DNA of 9,343 nucleotides, from the NCBI GenBank assembly GCA_009692985.1, contig SHYF01000055.1:1-9343 (forward strand), written 5' to 3'. Shown one piece after another: positions 1-6,563 of the stretch. The position numbers and the translations under genes were made by a program. How positions within the stretch are numbered: the stretch's first letter is position 1; every line of letters starts with the position of its first letter. Origin of the DNA: Dehalococcoidia bacterium. Its GTDB lineage: Bacteria > Chloroflexota > Dehalococcoidia > Lucifugimonadales > SHYF01. The notes under the pieces were generated by a model. It did not search any database and had not been told where the DNA came from. It worked only from the letters and a program-made list of their open reading frames with translations.

Positions 1-547
1 GGAGGCCACGGATGATGATGTCATCCAGGCGGCCACGGCAGTGGGCGCTCATGAGTTCATCATGGATTTTGAGAACGGATATGACACAGTGCTGGTGGAA
101 CGTGGCCAGAACCTGTCGCTTGGCCAGCGTCAGCTGCTCAGTTTCGCGCGTGCCATCATTGCTGACCCGCGCATCCTGGTGATGGACGAGGCCACAGCCA
201 GAGTAGACAGCGCCACAGAAGCAGTCATCCAGCAGGCTCTCAAGGAGCTGTTGAAGGGACGCACCTCTTTCGTTATCGCGCACCGGCTATCCACCATCCG
301 CGGCGCAGACCGCATAGTTGTACTGGAAGGTGGTCAGATAAAAGAGTCTGGCACCCACGATGAACTGCTGGCACTCAACGGGCTGTACAGTCGCCTCTAC
401 CGGATGACATACGAGTCTCGCGACGGAGTCACCGCCGGCGTCAATGGCGCCAATGGCAACGGCCATCAGCCTTTTCCCATGCCAGTCACCAGCAGCATAT
501 CCCCAACCAGTGGCGACCCAGGCAATCAAACCATCGCAACTCAGTAA
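1..547 (+). CDS. ABC exporter ATP-binding domain, C-terminal part (5' end outside window)
   Basis: This is the 3' end of an ABC exporter gene, probably a fused membrane-plus-ATPase half transporter of the MsbA/MdlB/LmrA class. The reading frame is already open at base 2 and runs to the TAA at 545-547, so the GTG at 41 is internal and the gene begins upstream. Visible ATPase parts are the signature motif LSLGQ (codons at 113-127, the variant common in this exporter class instead of LSGGQ), Walker B ILVMDE (173-190) followed by a D-loop ATARVD, and the switch histidine in IAHRLST (codon 281-283). The usual exporter ending GTHDELL and LYRM follows. A tail of about 45 residues rich in Gly, Asn, Ser, Thr and Pro extends past the domain. 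Walker A and the membrane domain lie outside the window, so the substrate cannot be guessed. Confidence 0.93.
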   Translation, partial: EATDDDVIQAATAVGAHEFIMDFENGYDTVLVERGQNLSLGQRQLLSFARAIIADPRILVMDEATARVDSATEAVIQQALKELLKGRTSFVIAHRLSTIRGADRIVVLEGGQIKESGTHDELLALNGLYSRLYRMTYESRDGVTAGVNGANGNGHQPFPMPVTSSISPTSGDPGNQTIATQ

Positions 548-639
548 GTCCGACTCCTTCGTGGCTCTCGACCTGTAGTCGTAGCTCTGCGTAGTCCGCA
601 CTCTACCTGGTACTTCCTAGCAGAAATCAGCGTTGCATT

Positions 640-765
640 GGGCCCGCTCCCAAGGGGAGTCCAGGGGAGCGAAGCCCCCTTGGCGGGGAACCTGGGGGTG
701 CCCCCAGATACCATATCTCCCCCCTCTCCTGTAGGAGAGGGGGCCAGGAGGTGAGGCATACGCCC
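640..765. repeat. Cluster of three consecutive GC-rich hairpins, likely a dispersed intergenic repeat
   Basis: Three hairpins follow one another. The first pairs 661-670 with 674-683 (one G-T pair and one mismatch) around a GAA loop. The second pairs CTGGGGG at 692-698 with CCCCCAG at 701-707. The third is an 11-base perfect inverted repeat, CCCCCTCTCCT at 720-730 and AGGAGAGGGGG at 733-743, with almost no loop. A weaker CTCCC/GGGAG pair lies at 647-659. None is followed by a T-run, so a plain terminator is unlikely. The CCCCTCTCC...GGAGAGGGGGCCAGG style is familiar from repeats scattered between genes in many bacterial genomes; the family call is from memory, while the pairing is directly visible. 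Confidence 0.65.
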
Positions 766-865
766 TTAGATGGAACGCCATAATTGTACCCTGACTTAGG
801 CGAGGCGACCTGGGCACAGTCCAGCGCAGGCTCTGGCCTAAATGCCGCTACTCCCAGCCTGCCTC

Positions 866-898
866 TTCAAACTTTCTTCAATGTTTGCTGTTATAAAT
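866..898 (+). promoter_or_regulatory. Possible sigma-70-type promoter for the DUF2680-like gene
   Basis: TATAAAT at 892-898 stands out as a -10-like box in an AT-rich stretch about 40 bases before the start codon at 939. The best -35-like hexamer is TTCAAA at 866-871, a 4 of 6 match, but the spacing of 20 bases is longer than ideal. The -10 part is the more believable half. Confidence 0.3.
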
Positions 899-923
899 AG
901 AGCATGAACAAAGCGCAGGAACC

Positions 924-930
924 AAGGAGG
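924..930 (+). promoter_or_regulatory. Strong ribosome binding site for the DUF2680-like gene
   Basis: AAGGAGG lies 8 bases before the ATG at 939. It fixes this start codon and is the best Shine-Dalgarno match in the window, suggesting the small secreted protein is made in quantity. Confidence 0.85.
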
Positions 931-938
931 TTTCAGAA

Positions 939-1409
939 ATGAAGAAACGATGGCTGTTCGTAACATTGCTTATCGGGGCACTGGCTATAGGCATCACAGG
1001 TGGCACCGTCCTGGCCCAGGGAAGCGCCGCGACCGGTGGTTCGCCTATCAAGAGCTTCGCAGCCCGCGTCGCCGCAATTCTGGGTGTGGACGAGGCCAAA
1101 GTCCAGGACGCATTCAAACAGGCGGGCAAACAGATGCAGGACGAAGCTATGCAAAAGAAGCTCAATACCATGGTCGCCCAGGGGCAGATCACCCAGGCAC
1201 AGGCAGACCAGATGAAGCAGTGGTATCAGTCCCGGCCTGATGTCCTCTCGCCTGGCGGCCCAATGGGTGGTGGACCAATGGAAGGATTCGGAGGACGCGG
1301 GTTCCACCGAGGCCATATGTTTGGCGGTAGAAGATGGGACGGCATGGGCCCCAAAGGCGGCGTTGCCCCAACTCCCACTCCCACGAGTTCCGGGAACACC
1401 TCTTTCTAA
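939..1409 (+). CDS. Small exported protein, DUF2680-like
   Basis: A 156-residue exported protein. The start has a basic MKKR, a hydrophobic segment (residues 5-24) and a likely signal peptidase site after VLAQ or VLA near residue 26. The mature part has a helical region (about 38-100) with the pattern AARVAAILGVDEAKVQDAFKQ, then LNTMVAQGQITQAQADQMKQW, which matches what I know of DUF2680 proteins: two helical segments, the second around a 'G-x-I/L-T-x-x-Q-A-D' motif. The C-terminal 50 residues are low in complexity: Gly- and Met-rich with several His and Arg (residues 106-138), ending in a Thr/Pro/Ser tail. The biochemical role of the family is not known to me. The gene sits 96 bases before a response regulator in the same direction, which suggests functional linkage to signalling. 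A Spy/CpxP-like periplasmic helper role is a speculation from shape and context only. A large minus-strand open frame covering this gene is taken as a shadow. Confidence 0.85.
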   Translation: MKKRWLFVTLLIGALAIGITGGTVLAQGSAATGGSPIKSFAARVAAILGVDEAKVQDAFKQAGKQMQDEAMQKKLNTMVAQGQITQAQADQMKQWYQSRPDVLSPGGPMGGGPMEGFGGRGFHRGHMFGGRRWDGMGPKGGVAPTPTPTSSGNTSF

Positions 1410-1433
1410 GGCGTGAGGCTCGGACCGAACTGA

Positions 1434-1460
1434 GGGACGGGGCGTTGCCCCGCCACTCCC
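1434..1460 (+). other. Hairpin between the DUF2680-like gene and the response regulator
   Basis: CGGGGC at 1438-1443 pairs perfectly with GCCCCG at 1447-1452 around a GTT loop; GGGA at 1434-1437 can pair with TCCC at 1457-1460 across a 4-base bulge. There is no T-run after it. It could act as a partial transcription barrier or a 3' stabiliser that lets the upstream mRNA be more abundant than the regulator mRNA. The structure is visible; the role is inferred. Confidence 0.45.
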
Positions 1461-1493
1461 TATGTAGCAGTGCCGCAAGGAGCGCAACACACT

Positions 1494-1501
1494 GAAGGTG
1501 A
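1494..1501 (+). promoter_or_regulatory. Ribosome binding site deciding the response regulator start
   Basis: GAAGGTGA ends 4 bases before the GTG at 1506. GGTGA matches the far end of the Shine-Dalgarno consensus, for which this short spacing is acceptable. The alternative GTG at 1470 has no such site and would add 12 residues before the conserved beginning of the receiver domain. Confidence 0.6.
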
Positions 1502-1505
1502 TGGC

Positions 1506-2195
1506 GTGCCAAGTACAGTCCTGATTGTGGAGGATGACCCCAACACCGTCGAACTGGTCCGCTTGTACCTGGGCCGCGACGGCCACAAGGTGCTGGAAGC
1601 ATCAGAGGGCTTCGAAGGCTTGCGTCTAGCCCGAGAATCCCACCCGGACCTGGTCATCCTTGACCTGATGTTGCCTGGACTGGACGGCTTGGAGATATGC
1701 CGCATCCTCAGACAGGAGTCGGACGTGCCCATAATCATGCTCACGGCACGCGTAGAGGAGGAGGACCGACTGGCCGGCCTGGACCTTGGAGCCGACGATT
1801 ACGTCACCAAGCCATTTAGCCCCAGGGAACTCGCGGCGCGCATACGGGCGGTGCTGCGCAGGACCACAAAGGGCGATGTGGACCGTGGCCCTGCCGAGCT
1901 ACGGCACGGGGACATAACGGCAAACCTCCGCCTCCACTCAGTAACCGTTGGGACAGCGCCTGTGCGCCTCACCCCCACTGAGTTCAGGCTCTTGGTGCTG
2001 CTTATGCGCAAGCCTGGCAAGACATTCACCAGGGAAGAGATAATGGACAAAGTTTTTGGCTACGACTTCGATGGCTTTGACAGGACGGTGGACGCCCACG
2101 TCTCCAACCTTCGGCGCAAGCTGGCGGCAGAACCCCAGAAGCCCCGTTACATTCACACAATCTATGGCATTGGGTACAGGTTCGGCGATGCATAG
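1506..2195 (+). CDS. OmpR/PhoB-family response regulator
   Basis: A 229-residue DNA-binding response regulator, a normal length for the OmpR/PhoB family. The receiver domain (about residues 3-118) has the acidic pair E9-D10-D11, the phosphoacceptor D53 in LILDLMLPGLDG style context, T80 in MLTAR and K102 in VTKPF, so all catalytic positions are present. The C-terminal winged-helix domain (about 130-228) has LTPTEFRLL, the recognition region DRTVDAHVSNLRRKL and the ending IYGIGYRF. A GTG start at 1506 is preferred because it begins directly at the receiver and has a ribosome binding site; a GTG at 1470 remains possible. The stop codon overlaps the first codons of the histidine kinase, so the two are translationally coupled and form a cognate pair. 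Likely targets are this gene cluster itself, including the export genes downstream; that is inference from position. Confidence 0.96.
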   Translation: MPSTVLIVEDDPNTVELVRLYLGRDGHKVLEASEGFEGLRLARESHPDLVILDLMLPGLDGLEICRILRQESDVPIIMLTARVEEEDRLAGLDLGADDYVTKPFSPRELAARIRAVLRRTTKGDVDRGPAELRHGDITANLRLHSVTVGTAPVRLTPTEFRLLVLLMRKPGKTFTREEIMDKVFGYDFDGFDRTVDAHVSNLRRKLAAEPQKPRYIHTIYGIGYRFGDA

Positions 2196-3549
2196 CTGGT
2201 TCTTCAGCCTACAATTCCGGCTCATCCTGGGCTTCACCCTTGTGCTGGCCCTGGCCCTGGGAAGCATCAGCTGGTACGTTGGGTTCGCTGCCCAGCGTGA
2301 AGCAGAGCGCTTCCAGCAAGAGGTTGAAGAGGCCCGGTCTGCCCGTTTAGAAGCGCTCGTCTCGCGGGCCTACTCCGCCCGCCGGTGGACCGACCTTCAA
2401 CCAACCGTGGAGCAGGCTGGCGCCCTCTACGGCTGGCGCGTCGTGGTCACGGACCAGGCAGGGCAGGTTGTCGGCGATTCTCACATGCGCTTTGGCAGAC
2501 CGCCCAGGCCGGGAAGCCGTTTCTTCCCTGTCCTCAGTGGAGGAAGTCAGGTAGGCTCTGTAGCAATAGCTCCAAGCGATGCGCCAGAGATAGCTCCAGA
2601 GCCTCCCTTCTCCAGACTCGTGACAGCAGTGCAGCGCTCCCTACTCTGGACTGGCCTGGCGGCAGGCGCAGGTGGGATTCTGCTGATTTCACTTATATCC
2701 CGGCGAATCCTGGCTCCAGTACGCCTCCTTAGCTCGGCAGCACATGGCCTGGGCCAGGGCGACCTCACCCGGAGGGTGACTGCCCCCGGCCGTAACGAGG
2801 TCGGGCAGCTGGCTGGCACATTCAACATCATGGCCGACAGCTTGCAACAGGCGGAGCAACAACGCCGTAACCTTGTCGCAGACGTGGCCCACGAGCTTAG
2901 AACGCCTCTATCCAACATCCAAGGCTACCTGGAAGCTGTGAAGGACGGCCTTCTCCAGCCCGACAGCGCCACCATCGAAACTGTTTACCAGCAAGTGCTG
3001 CATCTATCGCATCTCGTGGAAGACCTCAGACTGCTGGCCCTGACGGAGGCTGGCACACTCCACCTGAACAGCGAGCCAGACTCCTTGGAAGACGCACTTC
3101 GAAGATCGGTGGATGCAGTGCGCCCCCGCGCCGAAGCCAGAGGCATTGCCGTCTCTCTGAATGTGCCGCCTGAATTTCCCATGGTGGAGATTGACAGGAC
3201 ACGCATTACCCAGGTGATAGGTAATCTACTGGAGAACGCTATTCAGCACACCCCCGAAAGTGGAGAGGTGACGGTACTGGCACAGGTGATAGGTCTCGTA
3301 GCAAAGGTCACAGTGGCCGACACCGGCGAGGGAATCCCACCTGAAGACCTTCCCTATGTCTTCGAGCGATTCTACCGCGTTGACGCATCGCGCAGCCGGG
3401 CTACTGGAGGCGTTGGTCTTGGGCTGACCATCGCCAGAAAACTGGTGGAGGCTCACCGCGGCGCCATCCGTGTTGAAAGTACGCCAGGAAAAGGAAGCCG
3501 TTTCATTTTCGAGTTGCCACTGGCACGAACACCAGCCACAAAAAACTAA
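2188..3549 (+). CDS. Membrane sensor histidine kinase (HAMP-HisKA-HATPase)
   Basis: A 453-residue sensor kinase, cognate partner of the preceding regulator. It has a membrane segment at about residues 11-33, an extracytoplasmic sensor region of about 115 residues (36-150) of no recognised fold, a second membrane segment (about 152-172), a HAMP linker (about 173-225), then HisKA with phosphoacceptor H235 in VAHELRTPLSN. The ATPase domain shows the N-box NLLENAIQHT (346-355), the G1 box DTGEGIP (378-384), the F-box FERFYRVD (392-399) and the G2 box GGVGLGLTIA (407-416). All key residues are intact. The layout is that of BaeS/ResE-like kinases. The start at 2188 overlaps the regulator stop by 8 bp; the frame is open further upstream, but those codons lie inside the regulator gene and do not resemble a kinase N-terminus. 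The signal sensed cannot be told from sequence. Confidence 0.95.
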   Translation: MHSWFFSLQFRLILGFTLVLALALGSISWYVGFAAQREAERFQQEVEEARSARLEALVSRAYSARRWTDLQPTVEQAGALYGWRVVVTDQAGQVVGDSHMRFGRPPRPGSRFFPVLSGGSQVGSVAIAPSDAPEIAPEPPFSRLVTAVQRSLLWTGLAAGAGGILLISLISRRILAPVRLLSSAAHGLGQGDLTRRVTAPGRNEVGQLAGTFNIMADSLQQAEQQRRNLVADVAHELRTPLSNIQGYLEAVKDGLLQPDSATIETVYQQVLHLSHLVEDLRLLALTEAGTLHLNSEPDSLEDALRRSVDAVRPRAEARGIAVSLNVPPEFPMVEIDRTRITQVIGNLLENAIQHTPESGEVTVLAQVIGLVAKVTVADTGEGIPPEDLPYVFERFYRVDASRSRATGGVGLGLTIARKLVEAHRGAIRVESTPGKGSRFIFELPLARTPATKN

Positions 3550-3589
3550 CAGGCTGCTAAAAAGGATGACTCCAGAAGGGCGAAGCCCC

Positions 3590-3654
3590 GGAGCCTGCCC
3601 TGAGCCGAAGCCCTCGAGCCCTTCGGCCATGAGCTGGCCTCAAGGGCAGGCTCC
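3590..3654. repeat. Nested inverted repeat (12-bp outer, 7-bp inner stem)
   Basis: GGAGCCTGCCCT at 3590-3601 is the exact reverse complement of AGGGCAGGCTCC at 3643-3654; the flanking C3589 and G3655 extend it by one pair. Inside, GCCGAAG at 3604-3610 pairs with CTTCGGC at 3621-3627. The whole can fold into a long branched hairpin. No transposase is present; this looks like a small non-autonomous or palindromic intergenic repeat. Confidence 0.7.
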
Positions 3655-3689
3655 GCGAAGGGGAAGCCGAAGTGGTGGGGATCTCTCGT

Positions 3690-3717
3690 AGGGGCGCAAG
3701 GCCTTGCGCCCTTTCTC
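3690..3717 (+). terminator. Perfect 20-bp palindrome followed by a short T-run, terminator-like
   Basis: GGGCGCAAGG at 3692-3701 is followed at once by its reverse complement CCTTGCGCCC at 3702-3711, then TTTCT. In RNA it gives a strong GC stem with a short loop. It could end transcription of the kinase operon, though the T-run is short. The same kind of palindrome (TAGGGGCG...CGCCC) also occurs as a dispersed repeat, so a terminator role is only one reading. Confidence 0.5.
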
Positions 3718-3817
3718 ACCCCTTCCTGGCCAGGCCTGTCCTGAGTAGGCCGAAGGAACTGGGATAGGGGGATGGTCGAAGGAGTTTTCCCGCAACCTGC
3801 AAGAGAGGATAACAAAC

Positions 3818-5830
3818 ATGGGAACAGTGCTAAACACAGTCAAGACTCTGAAGCTATGGCAAATAGGCGTGCTGGCCGCCGTCCTGGTGGGAGTAGCCGG
3901 CGCGACCTACGGAGTATACGCCCTGGTTGGCGGCGGCTCCGGCAGTTCTGGCCCTGGTGAGAACCAGCAGCTCATACCGGTGGTGTATGGGAACGTGGTG
4001 AACCAGGTATCCACCAACGGAAGCCTTGTCTTTGCCAACAGGGCTACGCTCACCTTTGGCACGCAGGGGACAGTGGGAGAAGTGCTGGTGGTGGAAGGGC
4101 AGCAGGTGAAAGAAGGGCAGCCGCTGGCAAAACTGGACGCAGCCGCACTGACATCCCTGGCAAAAGCGGTGGCCCAGGCGCGGGTGAACTTGAAAAATGC
4201 TCAAGACGCCCTGGCCACGTTGAAGGCTCCCCAAACGTCCCTTGCGCTGGCCCAGGCTGAGGCAAAGGTAGCCAATGCAAAGCTATCCCTCAAGACGGCG
4301 CAAGAAGTGCTGGACACCGTCAAGGCAGGGCCTACCGCCGGCGACCTGGCTCAAGCCCAGGTCAAGGTGGACTCTGCGAAGGCATCCCTGTCCAATTCCG
4401 AGAACGACCTGAGGCTTGGACAGAAGGACTGGGACGCAAAGATAAAAACAGCCGTTGATAATCTTGCCACCGCCAAAGCCGACTATCAGGGGATCTTCCC
4501 CAAATGGCTGGGAATTCAAACCGGCCCAAGCCAGGTAGACCTGGCCCCAGATACGGTTTTGGCATCCTGGAAAGTTGACCTTAACGCATTATTTGACCCC
4601 AACCTTCGCTTCCAGGACTTCAGCAAGGGTTGGTACTCAAAATGGCTCCACGCCGATGATCCTTCTACGCCGTGGGTAGAGTCCGTCATCTACACTTGGC
4701 TCAACTTTTACCCCGGTGATCTCCTTGCCACATGCCCAAGCGGGGATGTTCCGTCGCGAGGGACATGCGTCAAGAAAGATATGGACGATTCCTGGACTGC
4801 CTATCAGAAGGCAAGTGACAACCTGGCTGCTGTCCAAACCCAGGCATCACGAGCTATCGTCAACACACGGAACGCCATCGCGCTCAACACCGATGCCATC
4901 ACCACAGCAGAGGATGCCCTGGCAGACCTGAAGGCTGGCCCGGATCCGCTGGCTGTGGATGCTAGCGAAAAGCAGCTGGTGGTGTCGCAGGCGTCGCTGC
5001 GGCAAGCCCAGGTAGACCTGGCGAATCTGAAGGCAAACATTCCTTTGGATGTTGCCAACAAGGAGGCTGATGCCGCCTCAGCACAAGTATCGCTGGACAC
5101 CGCCACGCTGCGACTGGAAGGCGCTACGTTGAAGGCTCCCATGTCCGGCTCGGTTGCCCTGCTCAATGTGGAGGCAGGCCAAAGCGTCAACGCAACCTTC
5201 GCCATCATGGATGTGGTGGACCACAACACAGTCGAGCTGAACGGCATCGTGGACCAGACCGACGTCCTATCCGTCAGGGTGGGTGCCCAGGCTAACGTAA
5301 CAATGGACGCCCTGCCTGGGTGGGTTCTCCAGGGCACAGTCTCGTCCATCGCTTCGGCTGCCCAAACTCAGCAGGGCATAGTCAGCTATCCCATTAGCAT
5401 CACGTTGCAGGTCCCGCAAAGACTCCAACTGCGCGAAGGCCTAAGCGCCACGGCCAGCATAGTCATCCGCGAAGAGAATAATGTGCTGCTGGTGCCTCTT
5501 CAGGCCCTTTACGGCACATTTGACCAGCCTACGGTCAAGGTGTCTAAGAACGGTGGCATTGTGGTTCAGCCAGTAGTCCTGGGCAACAGCGATGACTATT
5601 GGGTGGCGGTCCGCCAGGGCCTGGCCCAGGGAGACCAGGTAGTCATGCAGTCAGCTACAGCGACCGTGGGACAGCTCAACGTGGGCCAGGCTATGCGCCA
5701 GTTCCAGGGCCAGCTTGGCCAGGGGGCTTTCCAGGGCCAGGGCGGTGGCGGCGCTCAGAGGGATGGCGGGAACACGCCGCCGCGAACCCAGGCAACGCCG
5801 CGGGCTACACCCAGGCAAGGCAACAGGTAG
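3818..5830 (+). CDS. HlyD/MacA-type membrane fusion (adaptor) protein with large insertion
   Basis: A 670-residue periplasmic or extracytoplasmic adaptor for the ABC transporter encoded just downstream. An N-terminal membrane anchor (about residues 14-37) is followed by the first half of the lipoyl domain (about 76-107), coiled-coil helices rich in Ala, Gln and Lys (about 110-222 and 322-435), the second lipoyl half beginning at LKAPMSGSV (438-446), and a beta-barrel and membrane-proximal part (about 470-615). The segment at about 224-322 is unlike the rest: aromatic-rich, not coiled-coil-like, with the only two cysteines (C306, C317). MacA-type adaptors are usually near 370-450 residues, so this is long. 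The two arms each contain a KAGP motif (169-172 and 372-375), suggesting symmetric halves of the hairpin. The C-terminus (about 628-670) is Gln/Gly-rich, then basic with Thr/Pro. AGAGGA at 3804-3809 supports the ATG. The stop is 7 bases before the ATPase start, so they are co-transcribed. Confidence 0.9.
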   Translation: MGTVLNTVKTLKLWQIGVLAAVLVGVAGATYGVYALVGGGSGSSGPGENQQLIPVVYGNVVNQVSTNGSLVFANRATLTFGTQGTVGEVLVVEGQQVKEGQPLAKLDAAALTSLAKAVAQARVNLKNAQDALATLKAPQTSLALAQAEAKVANAKLSLKTAQEVLDTVKAGPTAGDLAQAQVKVDSAKASLSNSENDLRLGQKDWDAKIKTAVDNLATAKADYQGIFPKWLGIQTGPSQVDLAPDTVLASWKVDLNALFDPNLRFQDFSKGWYSKWLHADDPSTPWVESVIYTWLNFYPGDLLATCPSGDVPSRGTCVKKDMDDSWTAYQKASDNLAAVQTQASRAIVNTRNAIALNTDAITTAEDALADLKAGPDPLAVDASEKQLVVSQASLRQAQVDLANLKANIPLDVANKEADAASAQVSLDTATLRLEGATLKAPMSGSVALLNVEAGQSVNATFAIMDVVDHNTVELNGIVDQTDVLSVRVGAQANVTMDALPGWVLQGTVSSIASAAQTQQGIVSYPISITLQVPQRLQLREGLSATASIVIREENNVLLVPLQALYGTFDQPTVKVSKNGGIVVQPVVLGNSDDYWVAVRQGLAQGDQVVMQSATATVGQLNVGQAMRQFQGQLGQGAFQGQGGGGAQRDGGNTPPRTQATPRATPRQGNR

Positions 5831-5837
5831 GTCAGCC

Positions 5838-6563
5838 ATGATCGAGCTTGAGAACGTGAGCAAGGTGTACCGCATGGGCAATATGGAGGTGGCTGCCCTC
5901 CAGGGCGTCAGCCTTACCATTCAAGAAGGCGAGATGATGGCCATCATGGGCCCTTCCGGCTCCGGCAAGTCCACCATGATGAACGTCCTTGGGTGTCTGG
6001 ATGTGCCAACATCTGGAAGGTATGTTCTGGAAGGAGAAGAGGTGGGACGCCTGGGAGACGACAGGCTGGCAGAGATACGCAACCGCAAGATCGGCTTCGT
6101 ATTCCAGACGTACAACCTGCTGCACCGGCTGACGGCACTGGGGAATGTTGAGCTTCCTCTCCTGTACGGCAACGGGCAGAATCGTAGGAAACGAGCGCTG
6201 GAGGCGTTGGAGAGAGTGGGGCTTGGACCGCGAGCGAACCACCGGCCGGCAGAGCTATCCGGTGGCGAACAGCAGCGGGTAGGCATAGCCCGCGCGCTGG
6301 TCAAGAACCCTTCTATCCTACTGGCCGATGAGCCCACTGGGAACCTGGACAGCAGGTCCAGCTACGAGATTATAGCTATCCTCCAGCGCCTAAACCGGGA
6401 AGAAGGCCTTACTGTGATTATAGTAACCCACGAGCCAGACATAGCTGAACATACCCAGAGAGTGGTCTCCATGCTGGACGGGCGAGTGGTGAAGGACGAA
6501 CCAGTCAGGGAACCGCGCTTGGCCGCTGGCGGGGACGCGGGGATGGAGGGCCAGCGCCAGTGA
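5838..6563 (+). CDS. MacB/LolD-type ABC transporter ATPase
   Basis: A 241-residue ATP-binding subunit that powers the permease encoded next. Motifs in order: Walker A GPSGSGKST (38-46), Q-loop glutamine Q90 in FVFQTYNLL, signature LSGGEQQR (140-147), Walker B ILLADEP (160-166) with the D-loop GNLDS, and the switch histidine H198 in VTHEP. The FQTYNLL and DEPTGNLD patterns are typical of the MacB/LolD/FtsE group (type VII mechanotransmitters), which drive FtsX-like permeases. The start at 5838 gives the standard MIELENVSKVY opening; the longer open frame upstream lies inside the adaptor gene. The last 20 residues are a short non-conserved tail. Its 3' end overlaps the permease by 4 bp (GTGA), a sign of translational coupling. 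Confidence 0.95.
   Translation: MIELENVSKVYRMGNMEVAALQGVSLTIQEGEMMAIMGPSGSGKSTMMNVLGCLDVPTSGRYVLEGEEVGRLGDDRLAEIRNRKIGFVFQTYNLLHRLTALGNVELPLLYGNGQNRRKRALEALERVGLGPRANHRPAELSGGEQQRVGIARALVKNPSILLADEPTGNLDSRSSYEIIAILQRLNREEGLTVIIVTHEPDIAEHTQRVVSMLDGRVVKDEPVREPRLAAGGDAGMEGQRQ

Larger units (their letters stand above)
548..938. other. Non-coding gap with hairpin cluster and upstream region of the small secreted protein
   Basis: No convincing gene is seen in these 391 bases; the open frames on the minus strand here have no recognisable protein content. The middle (about 640-765) is a compact series of inverted repeats, listed separately. The last 70 bases turn AT-rich and should hold the promoter and ribosome binding site for the gene at 939. 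No clean T-tract terminator follows the ABC exporter stop codon. Confidence 0.7.
3550..3817. other. Non-coding gap rich in inverted repeats before the export cassette
   Basis: These 268 bases carry no convincing gene. They are packed with inverted repeats (3590-3654 and 3690-3713, listed separately) and with fragments such as CCTGTCCTGAGTAGGCCGAA and GGTCGAAGGA (about 3736-3790), which resemble pieces of the 'GTCCTGAGCCTGTCGAAGG' repeats scattered in many genomes. The final 30 bases carry the ribosome binding site of the adaptor gene. No clear sigma-70 promoter is visible, so whether the export genes have their own promoter is open. Confidence 0.7.

Noticed and set aside
933..1586. Long minus-strand open frame (217 codons) opposite the DUF2680-like gene
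   Set aside because: It runs antisense through a gene with a signal peptide, a recognisable domain and a strong ribosome binding site. Its translation has no recognisable domain and odd composition (many His, Cys, Arg), as expected of a shadow in GC-rich DNA.
3590..3711. CRISPR-like array or insertion sequence in the 3550-3817 gap
   Set aside because: Repeats are inverted, of different sequences and not regularly spaced, and no transposase or cas gene is present.
4531..5021. Repeated CCAGGTAGACCTGG at 4531-4544 and 5008-5021 as possible regulator binding sites
   Set aside because: Both lie inside the adaptor coding region and encode the same Q-V-D-L residues, so shared codons explain them.
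4804..5349. Minus-strand open frame of 181 codons inside the adaptor gene
   Set aside because: Ser/Ala/Thr-rich translation with no motif, fully antisense to a well-supported adaptor coding region.
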